Shown here one piece after another: positions 10,808 to 24,500 of a stretch of 64,000 nucleotides of DNA. The stretch lies in contig NC_079884.1 of the NCBI RefSeq assembly GCF_029227915.1, forward strand, positions 11,408,001 through 11,472,000, in the 5' to 3' direction. Both the position numbers and the translations under genes were made by a program. Positions within the stretch are counted from its first letter, which is position 1. Each line of letters starts with the position of its first letter. The notes beneath the pieces are model-generated. The model did not search any database. It saw nothing but the letters and a program-made list of their open reading frames with translations, and was not told where the DNA came from. The DNA is from Hydractinia symbiolongicarpus. Taxonomy: Eukaryota > Cnidaria > Hydrozoa > Anthoathecata > Hydractiniidae.

Positions 10808-13800
10808 TTACAAGCACATTACTTCATCCGCTGCTTTCGGACTCATTTTTGGGGACACCGGGACAGGTGTGTACATCAGCGAAGTTTCACATGTTGGTAA
10901 TGATACGGCACCTGGTGACCAATCACCTGCACACGGTGACTTTTGATTGGTGTTTTTAGTTTTAAAACATATCGATGGATCCAGGCTATTTTTTTTTCCC
11001 GCGTTAATCTTCATAATTAGATTTTCTGGCACACTTTCGCTTCTCTGGCGCTGTCTACGCACGTGTAGGGCAGAAGTCTCCACCGGTGATAAACGTATAG
11101 TGGATGGATGCTCACTAGATGCTTCTTTTAAAGGTTTTGCTTGTTTTGTACTATGAATATCAGGTTGGTGAAAAATATATGTCTTGTTCTTATTACTGTC
11201 AAACGTCTTTTTCTTCCACTTTACGCCGAATACACTGGCCATAATGACACCGTTGCGTCTTCCCATTCTGCCATAAGGGCTTTTGGCCTGTATACTAGCT
11301 AGTGATTCGCTTATACTGTCGACACTGAGAGCAGAATTAGGTGTGGCACTGTTGTAACCAGAACTTACTGATCCACGGTGAGAACTATTCAAATGTGGCG
11401 ATAAAAAATGATTCTGTGAGACACTTGAGTTCTTCGTGATTTTCTTCGTGCTCGGTTTGAATTTAAAAATTACCGAAGTGTCTTTGTTTTTTGTCGTTGA
11501 TGGCTCGTATTTTGCCGGTGATGGTTCGTATTTTATCTCATCGGACACTTTGTCGTCATTGTTATTGGAATAAACACTGGGGGGATCGACTTGTATAATC
11601 AATTGATTATATTTGAACTTAGGAACTGAATCCCTTTCATCGGCTGTTGATGAGGGCATGCTTTCTCTTTTCGAAATTTCTGGATAAACTCTACTCAATT
11701 TTCTAATATTACTAAACGAAAAATTTCCATTCTGTTCTCGCTTCTCTGGAAATTTATTTAAAGCAAAAGTATTTTTAATAATTCCTGTTTTCATGTCTCT
11801 CTTTTCATGAAGTAGATTGTTTGAGGATGGACTAGATGGGGCAGAATTATGGAACGAGTAGTTGTCATACTGGTGCATGCTGCTGTAAGAATGCACTGTT
11901 GGTGTAATTGGTATTTGTGTCGACGCGGTGCAGAAGCTACTTTGCGGAACAGATAGGGGATTCAACAATCCTGAACTTAACCAGCTATGTACCGATGCAA
12001 ATTTTCTTACAGCATTATTTTTCAAATCTGTTTCTTTGTCGTCTGATCTGAGCTTAGCTTGATAATGCGAATAATACAATGAAAAATTGCTGACAATAAC
12101 AGGGACGGGCAAAGCTATAACAAGTACGCCACACAGTGCACACAAAACACCAACACATTTGCCTGGAAACGTGATAGGAACGACGTCGCCATATCCAATT
12201 GTTGTCATAGTAACAATGCTCCACCAAAATGATGCAGGTATAGAAGGAAACATTATACTGTTGGAATCTTTTTCGGCGTAATACACGAGGCTTGAAAATA
12301 TGATTACTCCAATGAGTAAGAAGAATGCGAGTAAACACAACTCGCGGAAACTCGCCTTCAATGTATGACCAAGTACTTGCAAACCGTACGAATGGCGGGA
12401 AAGTTTTAAAATTCGAAACACTCGAATTAGTCGAGTAATCCTGAGAACAATAATTGTTTTCACGTTTTCAGATACAGTAAGCGAGATAAAAAATGGTGCA
12501 ACTGCGCAAAGATCCACCCAATTCATGAGATTTTGGGCGAATTTTACTTTATCTGGACATGTTATTAGCCGTATGATAAACTCGAAGGTAAACCAAACGA
12601 CGCAAATAGTTTCTATGGTAACTAGCGCTTGTGCTTGGAATGAAGCAGGAGTTTTCGAGAAATAATCAACAGTTTCCAAACAAAACACTATTACTGATAG
12701 AACGATAAACATCATCGAGATAAAAGCGAAAATCTAAAAAAAGATTGGGTTTATTAACTTTGAATACGGCGATGTGCTGAGAATAAAACTACATCAACTA
12801 TACAAGTTAACTCATTTTGGAAAGATAAAGATTCGAATGACAGAATATTCGTCGGGATAAAAATGTTGAGCTTTTTAAAATTGAGGAGGGGGAGGGAGGT
12901 GGGGGTTGAAGTTAATTAAAAAGAACATTCGAAACTAGAATACAGGCCCTAAAACACCAGGCAGAGGAGGCTGAGGGTGACGATAGCCTCTCCACAGTTT
13001 TTTAGTAAAGAAAAAAATGAATTCTAAGAAGAAGGACTAAAATGGGCTATGTAGAGAATTTAGTCCTCCTTCTCCTTGCACGACCCCTACCCCTACGCAT
13101 ACGCATACATACGCATACAAAAAACCGTGTCGTATATTTCTAGGCTAGCAAAAGTTTTGCAGACACTTCTATATGCTCGTCAATCTTCGCCGAAATGTAT
13201 GCTTATAGTTTTATATTTTATAAAAAGAATTAATTTGCACAAAAATGCATGAAAAAAATATTGTCTTTGCGAAATCATTAAAAATTCCTTCGCAAGAATA
13301 AGTCAATTACCTCTTTTAGGTAACATACATCATACATGGACTCCCGCTATCTTTCTCCGTCGCATTCTTTGTTCCCTTGCGAGAGAGATTTAACAATGTC
13401 TTAAAAAACGAAATTTAGTAAGATGCTCAACAGTACCTGTGCGAACCTTGAAGTATCCGGATATTCTAAAATCGACCAAATAATCGACAAGCCATTTTTG
13501 TAACCCTGCTTTAAACGCCCTTTTCTTGTAGCAGGTGGCGATGGTAAAGAAGAAACATAGCTCTCATTGTTGAAATCATGATTTGGCGAGACGATGTTGG
13601 ATTGTAGATTCATATTCGCTTCTTTCCGTTTATGATAATTGTCTGAACAACACCAACCTGAACAGAACGGATTTATTTCTTATTTTTGAGATATAATCAT
13701 TTGTGATATTAGTTCGCCATTCTAAACGGATTTGAGCCTACGCTAAATAAAACAACGAGCACCATGCAGGAAAAAAAAATTCGCGAAAATTTTCAAAAAA

Positions 13801-15974
13801 ATTCAATGACATTATATTTTCAACACATTGTACTAAAAATGCGAACTATTTGTTTCGTTGTATATTTCTTTTAAACATTGATTCCGTTGTCGATAATTAG
13901 CAAAAATATTGTTAAAAATGGTGTATGGATGGTTGCTAAGCAAAATATTTCCATTTTAGTGAAATAAACGGGGTATGACATGTTTGGCGCATTGAACAGT
14001 GTTGAAAAACTGTGATCTCTAAAGGAATGTGATTTAATCTTAGCTAAGTGTACTAGACTAGAAACATTTACTCGCAACCTCGTCCCGTCAATCTCGTCCC
14101 TATGATAGGCATAAAAAAGCCCTCGGGACGAGGTTGATTCCTTCGTAGCGTAAGAGCTAGGACTTTTATCTTCTTTGTTCAGAGTAAAACCAGGATACTT
14201 ACTGATGGCTGTCTCTTCTATTCCCCAAAACTGCAACTCTTCTGAAAACTCAGCTCCACATACATCTGAGGGACAGTGTATTTTACCAACTCGGTAATAA
14301 TTTAAAATATAAGGGAACCAAAGAGGATTACGATCAAAGAAAAATTCTCCCGCTATAGGATCATAATTAGGACTTTGTGTATTTTTCTGTGCCACCCAAT
14401 GTAGCCGGGTGTCGGGCGCCATGTTGAGTGTGCTTGCCATCACTTCATGTCGGAAGCCACCAACATTAACCACTATTTTCTCGTCCCCTTCGTTCACTCC
14501 CAAATGAAGAAATTCGTTTTTGTCCCACTAAAATAATACACGGGATGGAAAATAATTTAAAAGTTACAAAAGTGTTCTGTAAAATATACACAATTAGCGG
14601 GAAGTTCTTTTTTCAAAACAAGTAAGAGTGGTGAACTTTTTGCGTTGAACTTGAATATTCTAATAATCACTTTCCGAAACTACAATCGCGGACAAAATAT
14701 GTTGAAACAAGACAGCTAGTTTCTCAAAGTTCACTAGTCAATGTTCAGAGGACTAAGGACACCAACACGATCGTTTCCCCTGAATTTCGGAGCCTTCGTG
14801 GTCCCCGACGTAAATTATTTCGGTTTGCGAGCGTGCTAAAGAAATGTGAATAGCAACTTTTTAACGCTGTCTGCTGGCCTGCGTGTGTGCAAAAGTCGCA
14901 GAGCATCGACTTCTTGACAGTTTTGTCCATATTTGAATGAGGAAAAAACTGCCTTCGTCTCAATATTTTTTGCAAGTAAAAAAGTTGAATACATATTTAT
15001 TTCGTCAGCTAGTTGTCCAGTGTGTTTTAAATTCAGTTCAGAAATTGATGTTAGACCATATACTCTATTGACATTTTACACATGGTCCTAGAAAAATGTG
15101 GAAACGTTGGTCGTATCAGATAAGGTTGTTTCTTTATTATAAATGGGGAAACAAATTAAAATTTCTCACACAGAAAGGAAAAGACAGCTGCAAAATCATA
15201 CAATGTAAAATATGATATGACATAATCTCTGTAGCTACTATATTCTTTATTTTTGTTAATGAAATAATTACAAACAAATTTTTGTGATGTTTTGTAAATA
15301 TATACAGCTGGTCGTTTTTTTCCATGGTGGATCAATATGCATTGCTAAGAAGGCTTCGAAAATGTGTAAGGAAGTATAAATAACCAGATTTTTTTTTACA
15401 CTTACGTAACATATTTTTACATGGATGGGGAAATCTCACATTTAATGGTAATTACCTAGCAACAGCTTTGGGGAAGCACCAAAGTAACAGATTTGCACAA
15501 ATAAAAAATATGCATGGTGGATCACGATTTTTTTCCTCAAGAACTCATCCAAATTAGTTTAGTTTTTTTAAAAAAAAGAAACACTTTATAAAAAACTGAC
15601 TAGTAGCCAACTAGCTGTGAGAATATAATTGTTTTGTGTAAGAAGGTTGTTTCACATATGCCTCGCATCAATTATTGACTTTCCAACCACTTCACCCAAA
15701 TGTTTTAATACTTTAGACGGGATGGTCAACAAAACACATCGCGCCATTGTTAGAAAGCATTCGTTAACCTCAACGTAATAAAAAATCGTTACTTTCACAC
15801 ATTTTGCGAACTTTATAATGAAATATACTTCTGCTTTACTTGGTATCCCGCTGCTGTAAACAATTGCTCGAAAAACCCCGTGCAAAGAAATGGACAAAAA
15901 TGGAGGGAATAAAATTATAAATGTCAATAATTTACCTGGATGGGAGATGGTGGCAAATTAAGAATAGCTGGCAT
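10808..15974 (-). CDS. voltage-gated K+ channel alpha subunit, Shaw/Kv3-like T1 domain
   Basis: Model: exons 15936..15974, 14203..14527, 13437..13657 and 10808..12733 (minus), about 836 aa. Exon 1 is a 13-codon start exon whose phase 0 donor fits the phase 0 acceptor of exon 2. Exon 2 holds the T1 tetramerisation domain (VVNVGG, FFFDRNP, FWGIEE). Joining exons 2 and 3 restores H-X5-C-X20-C-C, the T1 zinc motif of non-Shaker Kv channels, which supports the GTAAGT donor at 14202. Exon 3 leads into S1, and exon 4 encodes S1-S6. S4 has a positive residue at every third position, six in all, followed by a TIGYGD selectivity filter and PVPVIVSNF in S6. A ~420-residue Ser/Asn-rich cytoplasmic tail follows, ending VMCL (possibly a class II PDZ ligand). 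The S4-S6 sequence looks closer to Shaker than to vertebrate Kv3, so the subfamily name is uncertain. The 5' start exon is the weakest part. Confidence 0.88.
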
Positions 15975-17389
15975 TTGTAAACTCTTTAATGGCGCAGACG
16001 ATAGTTTGTTTATTTTTTCGTCTTTTTTTTATTAAATGCTCTTTATCATCTTTTTATCTTTATCATTCCTTTCATTTGAACACCATATATGGAACTCACG
16101 CAACACGCATTTTGTCACAGAAAACGTAACGCCAAGATTTATAAACATCTCAGCGCCCTTGCAATATTGACAACCGGGTGTGTTATACAAAGAAAGTTAC
16201 ACATTTTAATTAAAGAGAAAAAACAAAAAGCGTGGGTTTGTTTTCTACATATGTACCCCCCGTGTTTGGTTTACTACCGAAATAACCGCAGAAGCTGTAG
16301 AAACTTTGCGCGCAGGTGAAAATTTCTAAATGTTGAAAGTAAAAAATTATTTAAGCACGCATAGTTATGATGGAATGGTTGAAATAATAAGTGATCAATA
16401 TTGGACTAAAGAAGTTTCACAGATAATGTACTTTTAAATAATTTAAAATGTGATGACCAAAATTCAAACAACATGTGCTTAGAAATTCTAAAACAAAATA
16501 TACCTTGTAACAATTATGGACAAAATATAATGATATAGAACGACTAATTTCAAATTTCGCGCCACAATTGATCAATATTGGTTGTTTATACCTAAAAAGC
16601 GCGCATTGTTGAACGCTTCTCAGGTTATTTAGTTAAATCCGTACTTTTGAAACATGTTAATAGTTGCAGACGCACGTCCATTTATTTTTGAATTTCTCAA
16701 CCTTCGTGCACCCTTACTTATTCGTTGTGCTGGAGGACTGGAAAATGCCAAACAAATTTTAAACAATCTCTTTACCAGACCTGCGCAAAAGTATCGACCT
16801 TGAGCCTGGCGGCTGCAGAGAATTTACCATTTGCGCCTTTCAAAGAATTCTTAAGATTTCGGATCGTATCCGAATTCTTAATTGACAAATTTTACCCTCT
16901 TAGTATCTTTCCCTCTATACGCGGGATAATTGAAAAAAAAAGGTTTATCAAATCTATTTTATACCCTCAGCATGACATAATGTTCTGAAGTTCTCATTAC
17001 ATGTATATATGTCTAAATACATAGTGAAAATGTAATTTAGGACAGGATCCTCTCGCACTTATTGGCACTATTCAAGAACATTTTTGACTTTAACTTAAAA
17101 ATGTACAGAAGGTTCGATGGTAGTGGACGAACGCAAGCGAATCCGAAATTATTAAGCCTGCAAGGGCTTTTTATTTTTATTAGCGTTGTCCACGATTTTG
17201 GTGCCCTTTTAACCAAGTTTTGCACACGGCTTTAAATTTTTATATTTCCGGCCCAGAAGCGGGCCGTCGCAAAATAATCGTGTCCAATCGTTGGTAAACA
17301 GACGGTCGTCTTTATGAGCACTGAGGCGAAATGGCTCTAGGAATCAATAAGTTAAAGAAAACAAAAATCAATTAGAAATAGTAGGTAAA
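15975..17389. other. intergenic, no gene seen
   Basis: This stretch lies upstream of the K+ channel start exon. It presumably holds that gene's promoter, but I cannot point to a TATA box or other defined element. The short open frames lack protein-like features. Confidence 0.4.
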
Positions 17390-17473
17390 TATTTCCATCG
17401 TAATGCTTTTTCCGAGTTGCCACAAGGTAAGGGTACCTTGTGGCAACTCGGAAAAAGCATTACGATGGAAATA
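17390..17473. repeat. perfect 40-bp inverted repeat with 4-nt loop
   Basis: Arms 17390-17429 and 17434-17473 are exact reverse complements over all 40 positions, separated by AGGG. The arm begins TATTTCCATCGTAATGC and ends CACAAGGTA. No terminal motif or target duplication is evident around it. Confidence 0.9.
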
Positions 17474-18577
17474 CAGCCACAGATGCTCTCCCTCGTCTAA
17501 TATTTTTTCTGTGATGGCATGTATTCAGCAACCACGCTGTTGCTTGTGCGCTTATGATTGTGTAAATCGTGCATTATATTGCAATGGCGTTTCTGAAGGC
17601 AGGGAGAAATTGGGATAAGTTTGCTATTTCAGTGAAAGATTTTTTAAAAACTTGTCGTGAAGATGATATCTGTATATCTTTCAGGTTTTACAATAAAATA
17701 GGGATCTCGAAAAAATTGCCAACAAGATAATAACGAGCCTTAAATCGACGCCACAACTCTATGGGAAAATGATGTGCGATTACCACCCTCCTCCTTAGTG
17801 TCTTTTGGCAGTCAAAGGACAAAATTCTCTGAAAACGAGGTTAGACTAACGATTTTTTAAAGATTTTTGAGCGACTTTTATTTCAGTAACTAATTTTTCA
17901 TCATTTAGTTTAAGTTGCAAGTTAAATGAACATTGTTTCTTGTCGTGAATTCTAAAATATTTTTAATTACCTATTAAAAGTATTTCGCGACAAACGTAAC
18001 GCCAGTGCATGTTAAAAGGAGCGTTCGAAAATTTGGGCGGAAAAAAATAAACGGTGCGAAAATAAAAGCGGCGCAACATATTTCAGGCGCACGCAACAAA
18101 ATGTTGCTGCCGTAAAAAATGTTAATTGTGGCCCTGCGGCCTTAGGATATGCACGAATTTTAATACAATCTACTTTACCCTAAATTTGTTATGAAGTACA
18201 CGAATGTTCATGCATAAAGAAATACGGGACTAAGTGTACGTATAACATAGCCAAAGAAATTAATCGTCAGTTGAATTATAAACATATCTTAAATGAGAAA
18301 TTCCAGGAGATTAAATGAAAATTTAAAAAAAATTAAGTGGCATCTCGAAAAAAACCGTCTCTATCTCTATTTTCACATATATACATGCCTACATATTTTT
18401 AATGCTTTATTACATTTTCATTGCATTCAATGTTTTCTCTCCATCTTTGTTTTTGTTCAATCTGCAATCGATTCAATAATATTTCAATTGCGAGCGTCAG
18501 ATTCATAATTTTTTCTATATGGGTATGACATACCATTCTGCAAAATACTTATGCCAACACGTGACTGTGACTGCCAA
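17474..18577. other. THOC3 downstream flank, no gene seen
   Basis: This stretch lies past the THOC3 stop codon on the minus strand and should include the 3' UTR. An AATAAA on the minus strand (TTTATT at 18406-18411) is a possible poly(A) signal. Confidence 0.4.
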
Positions 18578-21500
18578 CTACGATGAATTTGTCAATCCAA
18601 ATAATTTGATGGTGCCAGCATCTCGATCATGTTTGTCCTGCATAAAAAATGTTTTAACGCCATGACTAGTAATAACATTCAGTATTGAATGTTGTGAACA
18701 AAGGAGTTTATGGTAAGTTAACGTTTCGATAGCTACAGCCGTCATCGACGAGAAATGAATGAAATCATCTTTTGGCTATTTATTAGTTGCGGAGAAAATT
18801 AGAGGATTAAAATTAATAAAATTAGCCAGTCAGAACAATTAAATAAATTGACTTTTACGGACCTGATTTATCATTATTTTACACCCCTGGCAATTAACCC
18901 TTAAAGGACAAGTCCTGAAAATATCCAAACATAAAAGCAAAAATGGGCCATAAACAGACCACCGCTGGACCGTCATAACTCCTGAGGGGCAGGTTATATT
19001 GAAAAGAGCTCCCATCGATGAATTGGATCTCCCATCGATGAATTGGGCTACCCAGCGGTACTAAACATGAATTTATATCTTGTACTTAGCCACCAACTGC
19101 AGCTCAAGAATTTCTTTTTTTCTATAACACTAAACCAACTAGAATATATTTTACCTTATCGTCACATGCAAACTTTACGGTAGACGATTATAACTAGAAC
19201 AATTTTTTACCTTATCGTCACATGCGAACGCTAGTAAGTATTCACTTGGATGCCATGCTACAGTAAACGTTGGAGTACTGCAAGGTACCTCACATATTTG
19301 TTCGCCCGTTTCAACCATCGCCTGAAAAAGACAAATATATGAATGCTGTCAACAGAGAGGAAATAACAAAAAATGTAATTGTACGCCGAATAATCAGTCA
19401 TTGTTATGCGAAAATATTCCGTAGAAAATAATGTATTACAACTAAAGAGAAATTTGTTTCATATTCCTTATACTTCTCGGAAATTCAGAATATGCTTGAA
19501 AGAATAAGCATCTTATGTGCATTCGTTTGACCTAGAAAACCTACTCAAAAGCACCGACTATGTTCTCTGTACCTTGCCATATTTAATTGTTATAGCCTTG
19601 TCGCCATAACAAAAATTACACCTTCTTGACGAATCGCTCTATTTGTTTACATTATTCTCCCAAATACATAATTATAAAATCGTTAATCTAAGAGTCTAGT
19701 CTTAAGAAAAAGGCGAGCAATATACGTATTGTTATATTATATACCGCCTATTAAATAATTTTGATGTCCAATGGAAGTGGCCAATTTCATGTTAATTTCA
19801 ATCATTCAAATCGTTCAAGCATAAATCTCTGTTGTTTCAAAGTTAATGACTAAACCTGATTGGCTAACAGTATTTTAAAATGATTGAGCGGGAATTATTT
19901 AAACATCTACAAACGCGCTTTTTATCTCTGTGTTTAGTCCACATAAAATATCAACTTAGATATCATCTTTAGTTTCTCCAAAGGACCATCTTGTTTTTCT
20001 CAACCTTCTAAAATATGATAAATATGATAAAATATGCTTTTGTTATATGAAGTTGAGCAGAGTAGTTTGGAAGATGTAGACGAGATGAAACACGTACACG
20101 TATGGCCGCTATAAAACATAAACAAAATTTCCCATCAAACTGTGATTTTTGTAAACATAATTTCTAAAGGCTTCTTTTTTTTCTGCATTTTAATACTCGC
20201 GGAAATTAGCACTCGGGAAAATTGGTATGTCTAGCGTTACGTTGCATCGATTCAAAATTATTAGGGCTCGTGTCTATTTGACTGCATTTTTAAGGCTGGT
20301 GTCGTAACGCTAGACGTACAAATTTAAAGATTGAGGAAAATTATTTCCGAACTCAAAATGCGCAACACTCACAGCGTACAAAAGCACGTGATACTCACAA
20401 TATCAATAAAGAGGTCTTCAGAAGCTGATGCTAACATTTGACCATCATGACTAAAACTGATCGTTCTCACTGGCCAACTAAAATATAAAAAAATAAACAC
20501 ACATTGGAAAAGTCTTTATTTGAGAAATTCAAATTAGAGGGAGGTACAAAAATGTCAATTGGGGTTGCTAGGGGCGTGGGAAGAATACGCTGTCACGGTA
20601 CTCCACATCAATCAGTAGTGAAACAATTTTGTGCATGGGTAGCCGTTTCAGAGAAACAGTTCAAACATCGCAAGACGTTAAAGGGTTAAACAATTACGAA
20701 AATACACCTGCCACAGTTTTAAATAAATTATTTCGCAAACAAGCAATATGTCGACTGAAAGTCACTGGCTATGCTTCAATTTAAAAACTCGAATGCCCCT
20801 CAAATTTTGCTGACGATTGTAACTGATTGTGAGTTCAGTTGTGGAATAAATTATGTTTAGAAGCTTAACTTCATTGATTACAATATCAAGCCTATCAAAT
20901 CCATGTCCAAGTTATATTCCACAAACCAAACTTAGTCCAAATTTAAAATTTCAAAACTTACTCTAGTCTTGAGAAGCATCGTACGCAACACAATTCATCC
21001 AGATCCCACAGACTGACTAAGGCGTCTGCACTTCCAGTAGCAAAATATCTAATAAAAAAAAACACAAACAATTACACGTGATTATCTACGAAAAAAAATG
21101 TTTAGTTATTACTGGTACAGTTCTTACTAGTACTGCTATCAAAAAAAATTTTAAAAAGCAGTGTCGATGCTGGTGCATTAAAACACTCAATAAGGTAGAA
21201 AATTCTGTCCAGCACAACAACTATTGGATCAGTCAAGAGCCTAAATTGTAAATACCGTTCCCTAGCTGATAATTTTAAAGGAAAAAACTTTTAATATTTC
21301 CTGAGTTTTGCCAGAAAGTTCATTCACGCAAAATATGTTGAAACTCGGTAAAGTTACTTCCGGTGATTTATTTTGTACTCTGTAATAATCTCGTTCTTTC
21401 CTCCTCCACATAAATTACTTTCATCTTTGTTGATGTTTTGTGTAACGACTACGTAGTAATTTATTGAAGACAATTTATATGTTGTGTTGCCCATCATGAC

Positions 21501-24500
21501 AAAAATATAAACGTCGACAACCCTGTCTATCGGGAGAGAGAATTCTAACAAGAAATCGATGAAACAAAATTTTTCAAAAATAAAATCTTGCGAAAGGTTT
21601 TATGATAAAAGTCTTTCGCTAAAGTTATTTTACTTCATCTCACATTTTTTTAATTCCTTTACAGTAACAGGAATACAATTCACGCTTACAGTCGCAGATC
21701 AGGTTTGACTGCGTAGTGGGAAATCTACAACCTTCTCATGCTGGGGAAAGTAACCAATGTAGCATGCTTGTAATCCATAAAAAAAATCACTTACTTTCCT
21801 TTTGGATCAAACTTGATGCATATACAATTCGCTGGATGTGCATTTAACGTTTCTATTTGTTTCAGATCAGGATAGCTAAAAAGAGAATTTATCTTACTGG
21901 AGTTATCCTCTATGGATATGGATCGTTGGGTAATTGACTACAGAAAAAAACGGGGTTTTTATCCTTCACGTAAAAAGAACGAAAAAATTTTTTATTGAAA
22001 ATTGTGTAAGTTATACATTGGTAATTTCAAAAATAATCCAAATATTAAAACATGCAGCAATTTGTACAAAAATTTTATTGTACCTTAATTCCAAATACAA
22101 AAACAAAAAATGTGGAAAAAATTGAAGAATAGAAGGATACTTTCACATAAACAGTGAAACAATTTGGTGCAAATGTGCTTTAAAATGTGTGTCTGAAATA
22201 AAATAAAGAAATGAGATGGTTACCTTAAAATATTTATACAACCATGTCCATTTGTAAGAAAAAACAAATCGTTTGTATTGTTCCAAGAAATTTCGTTCAC
22301 CTGAAAATCAGTTTAAACATACCTTTTTACTAAGGGACAATGTTGCTTAATACATTTTTTCATACTAAAACTTATTTTCAAACAAAAAAATGATTTGCAC
22401 ATTAATAACTTCGTAAATGCACTAAATTCGAAAATTTCGCTAGAACACATTTTTTTTTACATAGAAGAGGGAAGCAAGTAAACAAAATAATTTGAGAAAC
22501 AAAACACAATAACGAACCTTTCCAATTATAAATTTTATAGGTAGGTTTACATAGTAAATAAGATTATTTACGAATTTCGCAAATTTTATCATTTTAATTT
22601 TTTGCATCATTTTTATTTTTTATTTATACTTTTGTTATGTACGTTGTTCTAAATGTTAAACTTTATTTAAATAATAAAAAAAATTTAGCAGCACAAAAAA
22701 AAGAGGGGGCAGTTTATCAGACCAAGCAATTTCTGCAAACTTTTGCTAGTTTAACTATCTGTCTGTGAAACACGAGCAGTATACTGTAGTACCTCAAATT
22801 TGAACTGTTCTTCAGCCGTAATTTTGTATGTCCTTGTGTCAATGAACGTGATAAGATCTTCCTGAACAGCAGACAGCGGATATAGAAATGAATAATGACG
22901 TTAATATCTATGATTCTGACGTTAAACTCTATTTTAAATTATTTTCAAATAAGGTGTGCCAGCAATAAAATAGTCTTATTGTATTATTTCTTAAAGGGTA
23001 GAAACACTTTTGACTCCATCATTAATGTATTATTAGTCGTTAACCTGCAGAAAAATCTATGGAAATCCGACTGCCGCTACTTGCAGCTACCATTTTTAAT
23101 GTAATACCACTAGACCAGAAACTATTTCACGAAATTAAACGAAACAAGAGAAATACAGTATATTCTAGTTAAGTGGTACACTTAAGGGACGGAGGAAAAA
23201 TGTACTATTTAGCAGGCGTCCTCTTTAGGCGAAATTCCTCATTAAAAGGATTTTTATCAAATAGCTCAATTTGTCCCAGTTATTGAGATATTTATTGAGA
23301 GACTCATAATCAAAATATGTTTTTTTTTTTAATTTTTCTCTGTATCTCTTATCTCATCAAACGAAGAAAATGAAGACAATAGGGTAAAGACTAAAGTTAT
23401 ATGAATCTTCTTAATCGAAGAAAAAGTCAGTTAATTTAGTCTTGGTATTTTATGTTCCCCAGCGACAAGTGATAGAATTTTGCCACTGTCAATTTGGTTA
23501 AGAATGCTGTATATTTCTGTAATTGGTGTAGAAGTCAGCTTCCTCTTTTGTCCCAGCTGCGACAAAATTGCACTCTTACAAAAAGAACTCAAGAAAAGTT
23601 TGTTTTGTTTACAAAATCTTTCTTTGAATCATTGCAATTTCTTCAGTCTCAAAAAAATTTGAAGTCATTCCATTAAATGTCCCACTTAAGCGAAGTTTTT
23701 TCTCTAAGGGTTGAAAAAAAAATGCATTACTTAGATGGCGTCCTACTTATTCAGGGTCTCACTTAAGCGAAGTTTTATTGCTTGAAAAGAGTAAGGGAGT
23801 TCAAGGGACGTCCCACTTAATGATGATACTGTAATTAAAATTGATCTTTTTTCTGTTGTTTTTATAATTTTTTCTGTTCTGTTCCCAATAAAAGTTGAAA
23901 TCATTTCGTTTGGTGTAAAGTGTAAATTCAGTTTTACAAGAAACATAAAACAAAATATATTTATATTAAGTGCTCCTATTCTTAATTTTTTTTTAAATTC
24001 ATTTTATTAGTCACTTATTAGTTTTTGAAAGGAAACATTTTCTATATGTGCAGTACCTTATTTCCAACAGCAATAGTGTTTCCATTTGGACTCCAACAAA
24101 TATTAATATTTTCCCCTTTCGTTGATAAAACATCAGTACATTTTGCTCCATTACCTAAAATCAAGAGTATGACAATTAAAAATCATGTCTCGAACGACAA
24201 CTATAAAGAATAACTTTTGCTGACGTCAGCTTTTCATCATAATAACAAATTTCAAAAAACTATTTTGGCATATATTTGTGATGACTTTTGTCATGACAAC
24301 CCATAAAACAGCATATTTTAAAGTCGCTACGAAAAAGGGGAGCTTTCGTAAACATTAAATAGACATTCTCCAAATTATGTTGACCATTATGTTGACCAGA
24401 AATGGAAGAGGTGACCAGAATTGGCAAACCTTTTCTATTTCTTTCCCTTATCCTCTTTCAGAACAGGCAACTTGACTTACCATGACCTTGCATTGTAAAA

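Noticed and set aside
14745-14975. 76-codon minus-strand frame as the K+ channel start exon
   Set aside because: It has no in-phase donor and no Kv N-terminal likeness. The 13-codon exon at 15936-15974 fits phase and donor better.
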